This document shows, piece by piece, positions 32,487 through 45,646 of a stretch of DNA of 64,000 nucleotides. The position numbers and the translations under genes are program-made. The notes below the pieces were generated by a model. The model had not been told where the DNA came from. It did no database searches and was given only the letters and a program-made list of their open reading frames with translations. The stretch lies in assembly GCA_012934845.2 (NCBI GenBank), contig WNNJ02003216.1:62001-126000 (forward strand), written 5' to 3'. This stretch comes from Pomphorhynchus laevis. Taxonomy: Eukaryota > Acanthocephala > Palaeacanthocephala > Echinorhynchida > Pomphorhynchidae. How positions within the stretch are numbered: the first letter of the stretch is position 1; each line of letters starts with the position of its first letter.

Positions 32487-32796
32487 ACTATTTAAGTTAG
32501 TAATTCTACAAAAGAATTTTTGGAAAACATAAAAGGAATATATTTTACATAAATACTTACGATTTTAGTACGCTTTATACTAATCTAGATTTAGCAGATA
32601 TAAAAGAAGCGTTAGAAAAATTAATTAATCTTATATTCGGAAAAAGATATACATATATGTTATAATAACTATAACGCCTATCTAACAAAAATTAAACCAT
32701 CAAGTAAATATAAATATATGGATAAAATTGAATTAATAGAATTCTTTAATACTTTTATAAACCAAAATTATTTAAAGGTTGAGACATCTATATTAA
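32487..32796 (+). mobile_element. Penelope-like element piece, right of the LINE insertion
   Basis: It resumes the PLE from 28966 after the ACTATTTAAGTT duplication: a decayed FSTLYTNLD block, then the KYKYMDKIELIEF block (near 32720). It ends at ~32796, where the 3' end of an inverted family A LINE begins. It is broken. Confidence 0.75.
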
Positions 32797-34770
32797 AAAA
32801 AGATTTATTTTTAAGTGGCAAATGCGTGCTGGCGCACGCTTACAAGACCACAACAAGAAAAAAATCTAAACGAAAAATGTAAATCATGTTTCGAGGAGGT
32901 GGATACGGAGGCGGCATTTGAATACAATAAAGGAGGAAGCGCGGCGGACATCGAGTGAGAGCTAATTCTAGGCGAGTGGGGCGGCGACGAAGAAGGATCG
33001 GATACCGTAGTTGTTTAAGTAGTTGGGAACGTAGAGTAAAAGGGAATTACGGGAACGCAGTGATAGAGAGGTGGGACGAGTGTCGTGAAAGAAAGGGAGG
33101 TGAATAAACGATGGAGAGCCGACAGCGATGAGACGAAAAGTTAAGAGAATAAGACGGAGTTGTATGCGGATGTGGATAATGGACCAAGAAAGTTGAGCAA
33201 GATATGTGGATGTATGGTCAAAGCGACGGAGACGTATTAGCACTCGAACGGCAAAGTTGATTATTAGTTGTAGAAGTAGGATAATGAATTTTGGAGAATT
33301 GGCGAAAAGGCTAAGGCAGTAATCGATTTTAGGGATAAGAAGCGATGAAAGAAGAGACATACCCGAAGGGAAGTTGATAACTGCGCGGATACGGCGGATG
33401 TCACGGAGAATTAAGTTAGACGAGCGGACCTTGTCACGGACAAAGGGTTTTAGGGAAAGGTGATCATCGAAATGGAAGCTTATGAAAGTGAGATTGTGTA
33501 CTATGGGGATAATTGATGGGGCAAAATATACAGAAGAAAGAAATATGTTAGATTGACGGTGGAGGATTTACATTATTTTAAACGTGTCTGGGTTTAGAAC
33601 GAGACAAAGATTGAAGAGACATTTGTAGATATAAGAACAACAGTTCGAGGCGGAAATGCCGATATCGTGTATTCGATGGACGGGTGCATGAGCATATATG
33701 ACAATGCCATCGGCGTATTGCATGACGTTAAAGGAGTAAGGTTTGATAAACATAGAAATATCGCCGAGTATTATAAAAAAAAGAAGGGGTCCTAGTACTG
33801 AATCTTGTGTGACCTCGCAGAACAAAGCGATGAGAGGAGAGGATGATGAATTTAAACAGACTCGAAAGGAACGGTCGGGTAGATATTGATGCAGGCGATT
33901 TCTGTGGAGAGATTAGAGCATAAATCGGATTGGAAAGGAGGGTACATATTGGATGATGAGAGATAAGCGTTGATCCGTATTACGATGAGGCATTCTAAGA
34001 GCTTAGAAAAAGTATGGAGTAATGAAATAGGGCGATAGCTAGAAGGAAGGTAAAAGTTAAGCGATTGTATCTTAAGGAGGGGACGAAGGATTGCGGATTT
34101 CCAGTGTGAAGTTACGATACGACTGCGGATGGACGAGTTAAACAAGGTTGTGAGAAAAGGGGATATCGATGCGCATTTGGATTTAAATATGTGGGTAGTC
34201 AGGGGATCGGTGGGTGAGGTTTTGCTGGGCAAGTACACGAGGACAGATGATACTTTGGTAGCTGAGACAATGAGAAGATGAAAGAGTTCCGGGAGGATGA
34301 TGCGAGGCGGGTAGCCGTGAGATGGAATGGAGACGAGGTTGTGAGAAAGTAGCGTGGATACTTTGGTCTGAAGAAATGACGAATAAACATTGGGATTGAT
34401 GTTGCAAGACGAAGATGAGCGAGAAAGGATTGGGTTAAAAGTATGCCAAAGTGACTTGGAGTTTAATGAAGTGTTGATTTTATGCTTACAGAAGGAGTTG
34501 CATTTGGTAAGTAGTAGGTGATAGGACCGGCGAAGAGCAAGATAGGTATCACGGGGAGACGGAGTGAGCGAGCGGATATTACGTCTGAGAGAGCGATGGT
34601 AGACTCGAAAATCATGACGGAGTCGACGCATTAAGAGTAGGCATTAGATGTAAAACCATGGGGTACGGTTCAAGCAACGGTGAGTGTGAGACTTGAAGGG
34701 CAAGAGAAGATCGAGAGTGGATGTGAGTTCAGAGTCGAAAAGAAAGGCAAGATCGTGAGAAAATGATCTT
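32797..34770 (-). mobile_element. LINE family A copy (linker, RT, 3'UTR)
   Basis: From the 3' end at ~32797 it reads through the RT C-terminus (33360-32968), the YADG/YADD region (33825-33568, here YADGIVIYAHAP, so one catalytic Asp is changed to Gly), fingers with SYRPISLLHTFSKLLECL (34631-33852) and the post-endonuclease linker (34913-34644). An internal deletion removes sequence around 33850. It is truncated at the 5' side near 34770. Confidence 0.85.
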
Positions 34771-35000
34771 ACCAAACTGGCGGAGTTTATTTTACCCGAT
34801 GAACAATTTGGCTTTGGGCCAGGTAGATCGACGCAAACCGCATTATTCTCGGTTCGAGAAATTATTCTCCAGCATATTATTATCATTTCGACAAACAGAC
34901 GAGCAAAGCTCACAGTTGCGAATTTTTGATGGTTTAGCCTTCACAGACCAAATAAAACAGGAAGTCTGTGTTCTTCAGGGCGACCCATAAAGCCTTATGT
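34771..35000 (+). mobile_element. LINE RT fragment of another family
   Basis: Translation gives KLAEFILPDEQFGFGPGRST (RT fingers) and, after a stop, FTDQIKQEVCVLQGDPI (a decayed GVRQGDPLSPL block). These motifs differ from the VPQGSVLG LINEs of this window. A 40-nt ATT-rich motif shared with 1753-1795 lies inside it at 34868-34911. Confidence 0.5.
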
Positions 35001-35004
35001 CGTG

Positions 35005-38000
35005 AATTAACTAACTTGTGTTTTAATGTTATTTGTTTTGTAGATGTTTTCAATAAAGCTACATTAGCCTCACTTTGGATCTTAACAATTTATTGAAAAC
35101 ATTTGTGTGAGCATTTGTTGTCAAGATGGATCCAGTCGGAAACGGATTGGCGAACGTTGATTATGCACGATATCTGCAGCCAAGTAAACTTACAATAGAC
35201 ACAGAAGACCCAAACGGAGCGGATATTTGGAAACATTGGCTATCAACATTCAAAGCGTTTATCGAACACATCGGAGCTCCGTGTGAGATTCGATTAACGT
35301 TACTGCGTAATTACGTTTCTCCTCAAATTTTCAAGTCAATTCAACAACTGTCTGATTATGCAGAAGCTATCAAGACGCTTCGATCGATGTTTGAGCGACC
35401 GACCAATGTCATTTATGCTCGATATATACTATTCGCGAGGAGACAAGAAGATGCAGAAGATATTCAACACTACACTAATAGTTTAAAGCAACTAGCCTCA
35501 GAATGTAAGTTCGAAGAAGTATCGGCACAAGATCACCGAGATCAGGCAATTCTAAATGCGTTCATAGCGGGTATTTCCTCAAAGAAAATTAGATAACGTT
35601 TACTTGAAAACTGTACCTTAACACTAACAGACGCTTTTGAAATTGCAAAAGCTATGGAAAGTGCGGAAAAACGTTCAACGGTAATCGAAGGACCTTATTA
35701 TCGACTAGCTCATGTTTCCGACAGCAGAAAGGAAGAGGCGGCAGATCAACTGGCACAAATGAATGATAGAGTAGTTGCAACAATCAAAAGTAATTGGAAG
35801 TGCTTTTTTTGTGGAAGTCAATCAAAGCATAGTCGAGAATCTTGTCCGGCAAAAAATTCAATTTGCCATAAATGTCAGAAGGAAGGACATTTTGCAAGAG
35901 CGTGTCGATCTTCACAATTCGGTCGTAATAAATACTCTGCGTGCATTTCTTCAATACTGTCTGACCGAAAAGCTGTAGACCAAATATCCATTTGCAACAA
36001 AAGAGTAGAGTGTTTGTTTGACACAGGGAGTTGTTATAGTTTTATTCGAACTGATATTGTGAATAAGATGAAATTGCCTATCGTCAGAGATATACGGCCT
36101 ATTACAATGGCCACTAACCGCTTCAAGACTTTAACTAAAGGCCATGTCACTACTTCCATCATCTACAAGTCCCAAATTTATAAAAACATTATATTTCATG
36201 TTCTGGACGACTTATGTACCGAAGCAATATTGGGGATGGATTTTATGAATAAGCATAAGAGCTTCAAACTAAAATTGAATGGTCCTAGGAAACGAATTGG
36301 TAATTGCTGCTTTGCGACCTATAGATTTCAAGCCAGTTCGACCATTTTCACATCTAAATGAACATTGCATTCCTATTGCAACGAGGTCTCGCCGGTATAA
36401 TCCAGCCGATCGTGATTTTATTCGATCGGAGGTTCAGAAGTTATTGAAAGATGGGATTATCGAACCTTGTATTTCACCATGGCGAGCTCAAGTGGTAGTT
36501 ACGCGCTCGGAGAGACATAAACGCAGGCTTGTTATTGATTACTCACAAACGATAAATAAATATACATTGCTGGATGCCTATCCTTTGCCAAACTTACAAG
36601 ATCTTGTGTATGAAATTAGTAAATACAAATGGTTTTCTACAATTGACTTACAGTCTGCTTATCATCAAGTTCCTCTACATCCAGAAGTAAGACTATATAC
36701 TGCCTTTAAAGCAGATGGAAGATTATATTGCTTTGCGAGATTGCCCTTTGGTTTGAAGAATGCAGTGTCATGCTTTCAGCGATGTATGGATCACATGATT
36801 GAAACAAATGAATTAAAAAGTACATTTGCCTATCTAGATAACATTACAATTTGCGGAATGACCCAACAAGAACACGACGAAAATCTGGGCAAATTCAACA
36901 GTGTCGCTACCAAGTGCGGGCTCACAATGAATACAACTAAATGTGAATTTAACAAGAAAGAAATAAAGCTTCTCGGCTACTTAATTTGTCAAGGAGTACT
37001 GAAACCAGATTCGGACAGATTGCAGGCTTTACATGAACTCCCCCTACGATGTCAGATCCTTACAACGAAGTATTGGACTCTTTGCTTACTACTCGTCTTG
37101 GATATCAGAATTTTCACAAAAGATTGCATTCTTGAGAAACGCTTCATTCCCTATGAACGCTGAATCAAAACTGTCATTTGAAAAGCTTAAAGCAGATATT
37201 GCGAGTGCTTCTTTATACCACATCGATAACGCTCAAGCGCTAACAGTCGAGACAGACGCTTCTGAAACGTGCATTGCGGCTACACTGAACGGAGACGGTC
37301 GTCCGATTGCGTTTTTTCAAGAAAACTTTCTGTAAGCGAGCAGAGATGGGCAGCAATCGAGAAAGAGGCTTTAGCCATAGTGGAATCCCTTATTAAGTGG
37401 CGACATTTTCTTATCGGAAGGCATTTTAAAATCATCACAGACCAAAGATCAGTTAGTTTTATATTCAATCAGCTAAACGGACGCAAGATAAAAAACGACA
37501 AAATACAACGTTGGAAAGCATAATTGGCCAATTACGATTTTGAAATATTCTACCGCCCGGGACCTTTGAATGGAACAGCAGATACCTTATCTAGAATATG
37601 TGCTACTTCCAATTTCGATAGAGGATTACGAAAACTTCACGAATCATTATGTCACCCCGGTGTACGACGGTTAACTCATTATGTCAGATCACGGAATCTT
37701 CCATTCTCAGTAAATAATGTGAAAAATATTTGTGAACGTTGTGAAGCTTGTAAATTTTCTAAGCCTCGATTTTCAAATACCTGTACGGCTCATGTAATTA
37801 AAGCTACCCGCCCTTTTGAGCGATTATGCATAGATTTCAAAGGACTATTACCGATTAATTCAAGATCCCGTTTCCTCCGTGTTGTGATTGATGAGTATAG
37901 TCGGTTTCCTTTTGCCTACGCGTGCCCCGATATGTCTGCTAAAACTGTGTGTCATTGTTTGGACGAAATATTTGCTATTTTTGGTTGTCCAGAATATATT

Positions 38001-38295
38001 CATTCAGATAGAGGTAAGTCGTTTCTGTCATCGGATGTCAGACAATTTCTCAGTGAGAGAGGAATCGCTAGCAGTTCCACAACACCGTACAACCCAAGAG
38101 GTAACGGGCAATGCGAACGATACAATTCAACAATTTGGACAGCTATAACTACCACGTTACGAAGTGAACGAATGTCTATTCATCAGTGGCAAATAATATT
38201 ACCAAGAGCACTCAATAGCATAAGGAGTCTTTTATGTACTTCAACCAACTACACACCTCACGAACGGATATTTTCTTACCCCAGAAAGAGTAATG
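35005..38295 (+). mobile_element. Ty3/Gypsy-type LTR retroelement, broken fossil
   Basis: Parts in order: gag (~35126-35650), two CCHC zinc knuckles (~35795-35920), an aspartic protease with DTGS (~36015-36120), reverse transcriptase (~36380-37000), RNase H (~37180-37540), and an integrase with an HHCC region and catalytic core (~37640-38280). The order and motifs are those of Ty3/Gypsy (Metaviridae) elements. It is broken, with about five breaks, and its 3' end is missing because a family B LINE segment abuts it at ~38296. No LTR pair was found, so its age cannot be measured; the readable domains suggest a moderately old insertion. Confidence 0.8.
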
Positions 38296-39135
38296 AAGGT
38301 GAGTTGGAAAATAGACTAAGACAATAATCGAGTCTAGAAAAAAGGAGAGATGATATGAGAGTCATACAAGAAGGAAAATCGATCAATCTACGAACTTGAC
38401 GGAGGTTGCGGAGTATCAAGGTAGATGAGCGTACTTTATCTCTAACGAAAGGTTTAAGTGAAAATCGGTTGTCAAAATGGAAGCCTAGGAATACGAGATT
38501 ATTAACGATAGGAAGAATTGTAGAATTTAATGATACGGAGGGAGGTTCGAAGCCGATGCGTCGAGGTAGGATCCACATAATTTTGGATTTATCAGGATTC
38601 AGAGAAAGGCGAAGGGAAGAAAGATGATTGGAAATTGAGACAAGACAGTCCGAAGCGGAAACACTAAGATCGTGAATACGATAAACAGGTGCATGAGCAT
38701 AGATGAGAATGTCATCAGCATATTGCATAACATGGAAGTTAAATTTATGAGAAATCGAAGACAAATCACCAAGAAGAAGAGAGAAAAGTATAGGGCCTAA
38801 TACGGAGCCTTGTGGAACACCGGACGGAATGGACGAAGGATGGGAGAGATAAGAGTTAGAATATACGCGAAATGTACGGTTTGATAGATATAAAGAAAAC
38901 CATGATACAGTGGGTAAAGAGAAGCCATAATCATGACGAATGCGATGGGGAAGAATTGAGTGATCGCCGATGTCAAAAGCAGATGATAGATCAAGAGAAA
39001 CTATGACACTACATAATTTATGATCACGCGATATGAGTAAGTCGTTATAAACTTTAAGACATGCAATTTCGGTAGAGTAATTAGAGCGAAAAGCGGCTTG
39101 GAAGGGAGGAAATAAGTTAGAGGAATAGAGATATG
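38296..39135 (-). mobile_element. LINE family B internal segment
   Basis: The segment is collinear with 25275-26140 of the long family B copy. It covers the RT from before the YADDILIYAHAP block to LDYCLSLFSNSP, and lacks both the 3'UTR and the 5' parts. Neither end looks like a retrotransposition end, so it arrived by recombination or was trimmed by deletion. At 38520-38570 it shows the single-arm form of the region that is an inverted duplication at 25506. Confidence 0.8.
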
Positions 39136-39490
39136 ATGTAGTTGTTCTACTTGAAACATTCGCTTCTTCTTCTGCTTCGTTAAATGCAGTTTATGCATTC
39201 GAAGCTTTGACTACCCTGGGTGATCGTGGTCGACCTCGTTGATGTGTTCTTCTAGCAGTTAATTATTTATTTCGAGAATGGTTTTGAAAGACTACTGAAA
39301 ACAGTGTTCCTAGACTCGCCAAACTTACTTATATTTGCGTGCTACTTCAACCTCTCCTTGAATGCGTGTGTTGTTATAAGTAAGCTGTCCGAACTTCTCG
39401 ATGATGTATATTCCGATAAACCCCTTATCATAGCAGGTGATTATAACGCGAATTCTAGCAAATATTCTCTTAAACTAGAGCTATTAATAA
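39136..39490 (+). mobile_element. LINE endonuclease fragment
   Basis: From about 39304 a frame reads LIFACYFNLSL, LSELLDDVYSDKPLIIAGDYNANSS, an APE-endonuclease block (GDYN variant of GDFN). It does not match families A-C closely. The first ~160 bp (39136-39300) hold nothing I recognise. It is cut by the 3' end of an inverted family A LINE at ~39491. Confidence 0.5.
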
Positions 39491-41080
39491 AAAAAGATTT
39501 ATTTTAATGTGGCAAATGCGTGCCAGCGCACGCTTACATGACCACAACAAAACACAAATGTAAATAATGTGTCGAGAAAATGTGAACGGAGAAAGTGTTT
39601 GAATGTGATAAAGGAGGGAGCGCGGCCGACGTCGAGAGGGAGTTGATTCCAGGCGAGTGAGGCGGCAACGATGAAGGATCGGAGACCGTAGTTGTTGCAG
39701 TAATTGGGAACGTGAAGTAAGTGGGAATTACGGGAACGCAGCGATAGCGAGGTGGGGCGAGTGTCGTCTAAAAAAGAAAGGTTGATGAACGATGGGAAGC
39801 CGAAAGTGATGAGACGAAAAGTTACGAGAAGGCGGATTTGATGCGTATGTGGATGGTGGGCCAGGAGAGTTGGGCAAAATATGTGGATGTGTGGTCGAAG
39901 CGACGGAGACGAAAGAGCACTCGAACGGCGGTGTTGATTATTCGTTGTAGAGGTAGGATTATGGATTTTGAAGAATTGGCGAAAAGGCTAAGGTTGTTAT
40001 CGATTTTAGGGAAAATAAGCGATGAAAGAAGAGACATACAATAACGGAAGTCGATAAGGGGGCGGATACGGCGGATGTCACGGAGAATTAAGTTAGACGA
40101 GCGGACCTTGTCACGGACGAAGGGTTTAAGGGAAAGGTGATCATCGAAATGGAAGCCTAAGAAAGTGAGATTGTGGACTATGAGGATGATCGATGAGGCA
40201 AAATATACAGTGGGAGGAGATATGTTTGGTTTACGGGGGAGGATCCACATTATTTTGGACTTTTCGAGGTTTAGAACGAGATGGAGATTGGAGAGACGTT
40301 TGTAGATAGAAGAAAGACAGTTGGAGGCAGAAATGCCGATATCGTGTATGCGATGTGCGGGTGCATGATCATAGATTAGAATGTCATCGGCGTATTGCCA
40401 TGACGTTAAAGGAGTAAGGTTTGATAAATGGAGAGAGATCGCAAAGCAGTAGAGAGAAAAGCAGGGGACCTAGGACTGAACCTTGTGGGACCCCGCAATA
40501 AAAGGGATGAGATGTGAGGATGATGAATTAGAACAGACGGTAAAGGAACGGTCGGATAGATATGAGGCAAACCATGCTACGGAGGGAGAAGAAAAACCGT
40601 AATCATAACTAAGGCGATAAAGGTGGACGAAGTGGTCAACAATGTCGAAGGCGGTGGAGAGGTCGAGGGAGATGAGAACACTATAGAGAGCCTTATCTCA
40701 AGAAATGAGTAAGTCGTTGTAAACTTTCATGCAGGCGATTTCTGTGGATTGATTAGAGCAGAAAGCGGATTGGAAAGGAGGGGATAGATTGGATGAAGAG
40801 AGATAAGCGTTGACCTGTATTAAGATGAGGCGTTCTAAGAGCTCAGAAAGAGTAGGAAATAGTGAAATGGGGCGATAGCTAGAAGGAAGGGAGGGGTCGA
40901 GCGATTGTTTCTTTAGTAGGGGACGAACGATTGCGGATTTCCAGTGTGAAGGGAAGATACGACTGCGGATGGACGAGTTAAACAAGGTTGTGAGTAAAGG
41001 GTATATCGATGAGCATATGGATTTAAGTATGTGAGTCGATAGGGTGTCGGCAGGTGGGGTTTTGCTGGGAAGGACATGAT
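39491..41080 (-). mobile_element. LINE family A copy (RT and 3'UTR)
   Basis: The 3' end at ~39491 (AAAAAAAGATTTATTTTAATGTGGC) is followed by the RT C-terminus, the palm (40250-39822), YADD-side sequence with frame changes, and RT fingers with SYRPISLFPTLSELLERL (40985-40698), stopping near the start of the RT. It is 5' truncated where the next family A copy's 3' end begins, so two copies are head to tail. Confidence 0.85.
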
Positions 41081-41082
41081 AA

Positions 41083-42296
41083 AAAAAGGATTAATTTGTA
41101 CGTGGCAAATGCATGCCAACGGACGCTTACATGACCACAACAAAACTGTAAATCATGTGTCGAGAAGGTGTGAACGGAGGAGGTGTTTAAATGTGATAAA
41201 GGAGGGGGCGCGGCGGACGTCGAGAGGGAGTTGATTCTAGTCGAGTGAGGCAGCGACGAGGAAGGATCGGAGACCGTAGTTGTTGGAGTAATTAGGAACG
41301 TGGAGTAAGAGGGTATGACAGGAACGAACCGATTGCGAAGTGGGGCAAGTATCGTCTAAGAAAGGAAGGTTGATGAACGACGGGGAGCCGACAGCGATGA
41401 GACGAAAAGTTACGAGAAGAAGGCGGAGTTTGATGCGGATATTGATGGTGGGAAGGGAGAGTTGGGCAAAATATGTGGATGTGTGGTCAAAGCGACGGAG
41501 ACGAAAGAGCACTCGAACGGCGGTGTTGATTATTCGTTGTAGGGGTAGGATGATGGATTTTGGAGAATTAACGAAAAGGCTAAGGCAGTAATCGATTTTA
41601 GGGAAAAGAAGCGATGAAAGACGGACAAATAAGAACGGAAGTCGATAATGGGGCGGATACGGCGGATGTCACAGAGAATTAAGTTAGACGAGCGGACCTT
41701 GTCACGGACGAAGGGTTTAAGGGAAAGGTGATCATCGAAATGGAAGCCTAAGAAAGTCGGATTTTGGACTGTGGGGATGATTGATGAGGCAAAATATACA
41801 GTGGGAGGAGATATGTTTGGTTTACGGGGAAGGATCCACATTATTTTGGACTTTTCGGGGTTTAGAACGAGATGGATATTGGAGAGACGTTTGTTGATCG
41901 AAGAAAGACAGTTGGAGGCAGAAATGCCGATATCGCGTATGCGATGTGCGGGAGCATGATCATAGATGAGAATGTCATCGGCTTATTGCATGACTTTAAA
42001 GGAGTAAGGTTTGATAAACGGAGAGAAAAGCAGGGGACCTAGGGCTGAACCTTGTGGGACCCCGCAATAAAAGGGATGGGAGTTTAGAAAAGCAGGGAGA
42101 AGATGAAAGAGTTCCGGGAGAATGAGGCAAGGCTGGGCAGAGTGGGATAGGATGGAGACCGGGGTGTGAGAGAGCAACGTGGATACTTTTGTCTGGAGAA
42201 ATGACGAATGATCATGGGCATTGATGTTGCACGGCGAAGAAGAGCGATCAAGGATTGAGTTAAAAGTATGCCATAGAGTCTTAGAGTTGAATGAAT
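41083..42296 (-). mobile_element. LINE family A copy, 3' half (split by a PLE)
   Basis: It has the 3' end at ~41083, the RT C-terminus (41512-41237), and palm sequence (41841-41530). At ~42060 it jumps from GVPQGSALGPLLF to the post-endonuclease linker, so the RT fingers are deleted. It stops at 42296 inside the linker and resumes at 43441 after a Penelope-like element. Confidence 0.85.
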
Positions 42297-43440
42297 CAAA
42301 TCAGCTAACTTAGTCTACGTATTTAATATAATTATAAAATAAACAAAACATAATAATGCTAAATCAAATTTAAATAATTAAATAATAAAATTAATAATTG
42401 TTTTTAGATTTTTTATAATTTAATCAAGTTAAAATAAAAAATTGAAATTCAAAATAAACGTCATTTTTATGAATGGACTAATAAATAACAGACGTTGTAT
42501 AAGAATAAGAATTAGAGGTCATAGGGAGGAACTGCTATTCCATCAGGTTTCGGCCCCTAACTCCTCTACCCAACATAGCAGCGGGGCCGAATACATGCTA
42601 ATGATGTATTTTTTCTGATAAAACTATATAGTATCTTATTCTTATACAAAGTATATTATTTATTATCCATCCATTAGAATTCGCCACTTAAGAGTTTAAA
42701 TTTATTCTTTATAATTATTGTGTTGATTTATATATTTTACTATTTTCTGCTTGATGTTATTTTTATAGTAACCTAGTTTAAAATATGTATCTATTAAATT
42801 ATTTAAATGATTTTGAAGAAAGCCAATATCATTACATATTGTTGCAATTCTTAAAATTTCATTATTTAATGTATTATATTTTATATTATATGGTATGCAT
42901 GAATGCTCATGCAAAAATATGTTTCTTGTAAATTTAAATATGTCATCTTTACGATATAAATTAATATTAGTTTTAGTTCATGCTAATTTAACGTTCATAT
43001 CTAGATATACACCTTTATAATTAATATTGGTTTTATGAATAAGGTTTTCTGGATAAATTTGTTGACTAATTGAATAAAAATTATTAGAATTAAATACACA
43101 TATATCATCAATGTATCGAAACATATATTTCATATATTTATATGGTTTAGATATAGTTTTTAAACAGTTATGAACAAATTCATATTCTATAAAGCTTAAA
43201 AATAAGTTAGCTATAATTGGGCTAATATTACCACCAATTGGAACATCTTGTACTCGTCTAAATATTGAGGTCCCTACTTTTAAAAATTTTGATTTATCAA
43301 AATATTTAAGGATTCTATTAATTCAATTTAATCCATATATTTATATTTACTTGATGATTTAATTTTTGTTAGATAGGCGTTATAATTACTTCTTTAATAT
43401 CTACTAAATCTAGATTTGTATAAAGCGTACTAAAATCGTA
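42297..43440 (-). mobile_element. Penelope-like element inserted in a LINE A copy
   Basis: In antisense it has the AT-rich tail (42297-42480, with AGCTAACTTAGTCTACGTAT), the foldable segment (42495-42655), the RT C-terminus and, to the right, the FRYID, GGN.SPIIA and YTNLD blocks. It is truncated at its 5' side and broken in a few places. It lies in the same orientation as the LINE it splits. A clear target duplication was not seen. Confidence 0.8.
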
Positions 43441-45646
43441 CTAAAATCGATGATTTTATGCTGACAGAAGGAGTTGCATTGGGTACGTAGTAGGTTGAGA
43501 TGATACCGGCGAAGAGCAAGATAGGAATAACGGAAAGACGGAGTGATCGAGCGGAAATCACGTCTGAGAGAGCGGTGATAGACTTGAAAAGCATGGCTTA
43601 GTCGACGCTTTGAGAGTAGGCGCTGGATGTCAAACCATGGGGCACGGTGCAAGCGACCGTGTGGGTGAGACTTGAAGGGCAAGAGAATATCGAGAGTGGG
43701 TGTGTGTTTAGAGTCGAAAAGAAAGGCGAGATCGTGAGGAGATGAATATGTTTTTGTGGGATAGGATAGAGACGATTTGAGTAAAGCAGAGCGGAGAAGG
43801 GAGAGGTCAAGATTTCTCCAAGGGCGACGTAGGATTGTAGGTGAGAGAGGAGGGATGTGGTTGTGAGTGAAATCAAGGGTGACGAGAGAGTGATCGGATA
43901 GACCAGGATCAGAGATGGACATTGAGGTGTAGGAACAAAATGATCGGGGACAGCGATGATGTCGAGTGCCCCTCCCCCAAGTATATGTGTGGGGGCAGTG
44001 GAGATTAGTTTGTAATTGTAGTTGGATAGAATGTTGATGAAGCGGATGGAATCTGTGGAAGAGGGGCGGTCTAGGCGGATGTTGAAGTCGCCTAGAACGA
44101 GTGAAGGGATTGAGGACAAAGAACTATTGGAAAGGAGGTCAGCGAGTTTGATAAAAAATAATGCTGTAGAAGCTGATGAACCGGGACGGTATACAATGGC
44201 GAGATCTCGAGTGATCGGGTTAGAAGGACGACAAGTGAGCAATTTAAAAGAGCAAGAACTGAAAGGGGATTGATTTGCGAAGAGACGCTGGGTGACGCGC
44301 GAATGCGACGACGTCGCCATGATTAGAGAATTTAGAAGGGCATGAGCTGAGGTGGCGGACGGATTCGACTAGGGAGCAACCGGCAGAGAGCAGACGGCGA
44401 ATGGAATGGTCGTCGGAATCTGAGTGCCAGGATTCGGTGAGGCAGAAGAGATCGATGGATTGCTTGGTGAATAGGTTGAGGAATTTATCGGATTTATTGA
44501 GAAAAGATTTAGTGTTGAGGAGGACGAGGCGGAAACCGTGAGTGGTGGCGAAAGAGTCTATTGGAGAAGACACATAGGAGAGATTGAGCGTCATCGAATT
44601 TTTGGTCGAGTGTCGACAACTTGAAAATTTTCGTCTATGTTTCGGATGGAGAGTGATGTTTCGCCGTTTTCCTCGCGACGGCTTTTATTGATGCGGGCAG
44701 AAGAGAGTTAAGCGATTTCAGAAGGCGCGCGATCGGGGAAAATTCGAGTGGTTGAATATTACATGAGTTTATATCGTTGAGACAGGACAGAAGACGCGTG
44801 AGAGCAATGCTTAAAAACATTTTTTAGGAGAGGGGACTGGGAAGGTTTAAATTGAGAAGATTTGTTTAGACGGATGAATGCGACAGGAGAAATATCCTTG
44901 AAAAAGGATCGTTTATCCGCAGAAGCAATTGACGAGAGGATAGATCTGAAGGCGGAAACATCGTGGTCGTGACGTGCTTGTAGATATAAGGAGTTGGTAG
45001 GAGTGATATTAGTGACAATGACGCAACGATCGCGAGAGGGAAAGCGCTTTCGTAAAGGAGGACGACTGAAGTGAGTGGGTGATATCACGATAGAAGAGCT
45101 GGTAGTTGATGATTTGGAGGGATTTGGTTTTACGACGGGAGACATAGAGGATAATGATAATAAAGAGGGTGGCAAGCGATGTGAGGAAATGTTAGGAGTG
45201 GAAGGATCGTGGAGGTTGGTGGATGTGATTTTGATTGATGGATGCAAGTTATTGAGAAACGAGACGGGAAGGACGGGACGTGGGGTGTCGGGGAGTGAAG
45301 ATGACATGGAATAGGAAGTGTATATGGTAGCAGGGTCGGTGGGTGGAGAAAGGACATTAGAAACGACGAGGTAGTTTGAGTTGAAGTGTTGGATGTTGAT
45401 ATGTGCTTATTGGAAAGGTTGCAGATTAGTTTTTTGGCACAAAAACCACATATGAAGTCTTCTTTTGACTTATTCTTGTCGCAGGCGATTTTTGTCCAGA
45501 CGATGCAGTCGTGTATCGAGCACTGTACTTGCAGTTGTCTATAGTTGGTGTCGGTCTTAGTTGTTTTCTTACGTTCTCCCATTAACTCTAAAGATTCTGC
45601 AAGCTGAGCGAGCGGAACTGGTTTGATCTGGAACTGGATTTGTGCC
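43441..45646 (-). mobile_element. LINE family A copy, 5' half (5'UTR, ORF1, endonuclease)
   Basis: From the right: about two 16-bp repeats at ~45606-45640, ORF1 (45582-44759), then the endonuclease in frames 44594-44244, 44320-43598 and 43922-43410 with NTKSFLNKSDKF, CLTESWHSDSDD, IVYRPGSSAS, LVLGDFNIRLDRP and LDIIAVP. It stops in the linker at 43441. With 41083-42296 it forms one nearly full-length family A element minus the RT fingers. Confidence 0.85.
44759..45582 (-). pseudogene. LINE family A ORF1 (zinc module plus RRM-like), one frameshift
   Basis: The frame 45582-45130 starts MGERKKTTKTDTNYRQLQVQ and contains CSIHDC...ICGFC, the CX4C/CX2C module at residues ~20-47, then a Ser/Thr/Pro-rich linker. 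The frame changes around 45300-45210, and 45307-44759 continues with RCVIVTNI, the heptad-like segment ASADKRSFFKDI, and FIRLNKSSQFKPSQSPLLKN, which resembles the RRM-like RNA-binding domain of ORF1 proteins (compare FRLGKR and LLKVILSS in LINE C1). The start follows the 16-bp repeats by ~25 nt. Confidence 0.75.

Noticed and set aside
35005-35125. 5' LTR and primer-binding site of the Ty3/Gypsy-type element
   Set aside because: No matching 3' copy remains and no tRNA-complementary stretch was convincing, so the LTR boundary is left open.
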